The position numbers and the translations under genes were made by a program. From assembly GCA_003641785.1 (NCBI GenBank), contig QNAO01000049.1:1-6637 (forward strand): a stretch of DNA of 6,637 bases. The letters run 5' to 3'. Source of the stretch: Thermotogae bacterium (lineage in GTDB: Bacteria > Thermotogota > Thermotogae > Thermotogales > DSM-5069). Shown one piece after another: positions 5,903-6,637 of the stretch (positions within the stretch are counted from its first letter, which is position 1; the number at the start of each line of letters is the position of its first letter). A model generated the notes under the pieces. The model saw nothing but the letters and a program-made list of their open reading frames with translations. It did not search any database and was not told the origin of the DNA.

Positions 5903-6637
5903 TTATGCATCTCCTTTTGCAGTTGAGCTTCTGATCACGAGATAGGGTGAGAGAACATATCTCGATGTGGACGCGCCAAGATTTATCATGTTCGTGAGCA
6001 GCTTGGCCGCTATTTTTCCCATCTCTTCTGCTGGTTGATGAACCGTTGTTAGAGACGGATTGACAAGCTCACATATTTCAGTGTCGTCAAAACCGACAAC
6101 ACAGATTTCTTCAGGAACCTTGAACTTGAACTCATTGATGGCTTTCAAAGCACCTATTGCCACGAGGTCATTCATACAAAACACACCGTCCACTGTTTTG
6201 CCTGACGAGAGTAGCTTTTTCATAGTTGCATAGCCACTTACCTTATCGTAGCCAACTTCGTACACTAACGGCTGAAGCCCCGCTTCCTTCATAGCCGTTT
6301 CATAACCTCTTTTTCTGTCCAAGGATACAGATAATTCAGGAGTACCTGCAAGGTGAATAACTCTTTGACAGCCAACTTCTAAAAGATGCTTTGTTGCCAC
6401 ATACGCACCCTGTATGTTGTCGAGCAGCACGCATGACACATTCTCTAAGCTATAAGCTTTATCAAAAACAACCGTCGGAATATAGTGAGAGATCTCTTTC
6501 ACGAGATCATCATTAACACGTGAATTGCCAATTATGATACCGTGGGCGCCGTGATCTCTCAGTTTCTTAACGAGAATATCCTCTCTGTCCATCTGTCTGA
6601 AGGAGTCCATCAGAATAACGAGGGCGTTGTTCCCAAG
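5903..6637 (-). CDS. LacI-family transcriptional regulator, 5' end cut by the window
   Basis: The 244 visible residues form most of the periplasmic-binding-protein-like effector domain of a LacI/GalR regulator. The frame stays open to the right edge (the first visible residues read LGNNALVILMDSF), so an internal ATG at 6610 is not the real start. About 90-100 residues are missing, including the DNA-binding helix-turn-helix. Recognisable blocks are GAHGIIIGNS (30-39), GAYVATKHLLEVGCQRVIHL (77-96), the R..GY motif near 109-112, the GVFCMNDLVAIGAL segment (151-164), VVGFDDTEI (180-188) and LTTVHQP (196-202). All are typical of sugar-responsive members. As the first gene seen in the operon it probably controls the following genes, and perhaps itself, in response to the sugar they degrade. 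Its operator would lie beyond the window. The family call is firm, the effector unknown. Confidence 0.92.
   Translation of the reverse strand, partial: LGNNALVILMDSFRQMDREDILVKKLRDHGAHGIIIGNSRVNDDLVKEISHYIPTVVFDKAYSLENVSCVLLDNIQGAYVATKHLLEVGCQRVIHLAGTPELSVSLDRKRGYETAMKEAGLQPLVYEVGYDKVSGYATMKKLLSSGKTVDGVFCMNDLVAIGALKAINEFKFKVPEEICVVGFDDTEICELVNPSLTTVHQPAEEMGKIAAKLLTNMINLGASTSRYVLSPYLVIRSSTAKGDA
5911..5914 (-). promoter_or_regulatory. Ribosome binding site that decides the deacetylase start
   Basis: Minus-strand GGAG (within AAAAGGAG) lies immediately before an ATG at 5910 but 9 nt before the ATG at 5901. The second spacing is functional and the first is not, so translation most likely starts at 5901. 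Confidence 0.6.

Overview
The window looks like part of a thermophilic Thermotogales-type chromosome (Thermotoga/Pseudothermotoga-like). That placement is an inference from gene style, not proven. The genes are tightly packed, the Shine-Dalgarno sequences are strong, GTG starts are frequent, base composition is moderate to AT-rich, and the sugar-metabolism genes resemble those of that group. No tRNA, rRNA, CRISPR array or transposase gene is visible.

Layout. Positions 1-441 carry no convincing gene but are rich in inverted repeats: a perfect 12-bp hairpin at 98-127, a long nested imperfect palindrome within 161-332, and small hairpins at 372-410 just upstream of a candidate promoter. One plus-strand gene follows (442-1737), a GT4-like glycosyltransferase. 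The rest is a minus-strand gene train read from right to left: a LacI-family regulator (cut by the right edge), a PIG-L family deacetylase, a Gfo/Idh/MocA dehydrogenase, a xylose-isomerase-like TIM-barrel enzyme, an alpha/beta hydrolase with a cysteine nucleophile, and an O6-alkylguanine-DNA alkyltransferase. The spacings (1 nt, a 4-nt overlap, 22 nt, about 58 nt, 12 nt) are those of one operon. Its last gene converges on the glycosyltransferase, and their stop codons overlap by 4 bp.

How the genes may work together. The regulator, deacetylase, NAD(P)-dependent sugar oxidoreductase, metal-dependent epimerase/isomerase/lyase-type barrel and lactonase-like hydrolase form a plausible sugar-induced catabolic module. 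A reasonable model is deacetylation of an N-acetylated sugar conjugate, oxidation to a keto-sugar or lactone, rearrangement by the barrel enzyme, and ring opening or ester cleavage by the hydrolase. The substrate cannot be read from the sequence. The alkyltransferase at the end is a DNA-repair protein with no obvious link to this pathway. Points deserving a second look are the non-canonical AHVDDP motif in the deacetylase, the Lys at the arginine-finger position of the alkyltransferase, the cysteine-nucleophile hydrolase, and the long palindrome in the non-coding left end.
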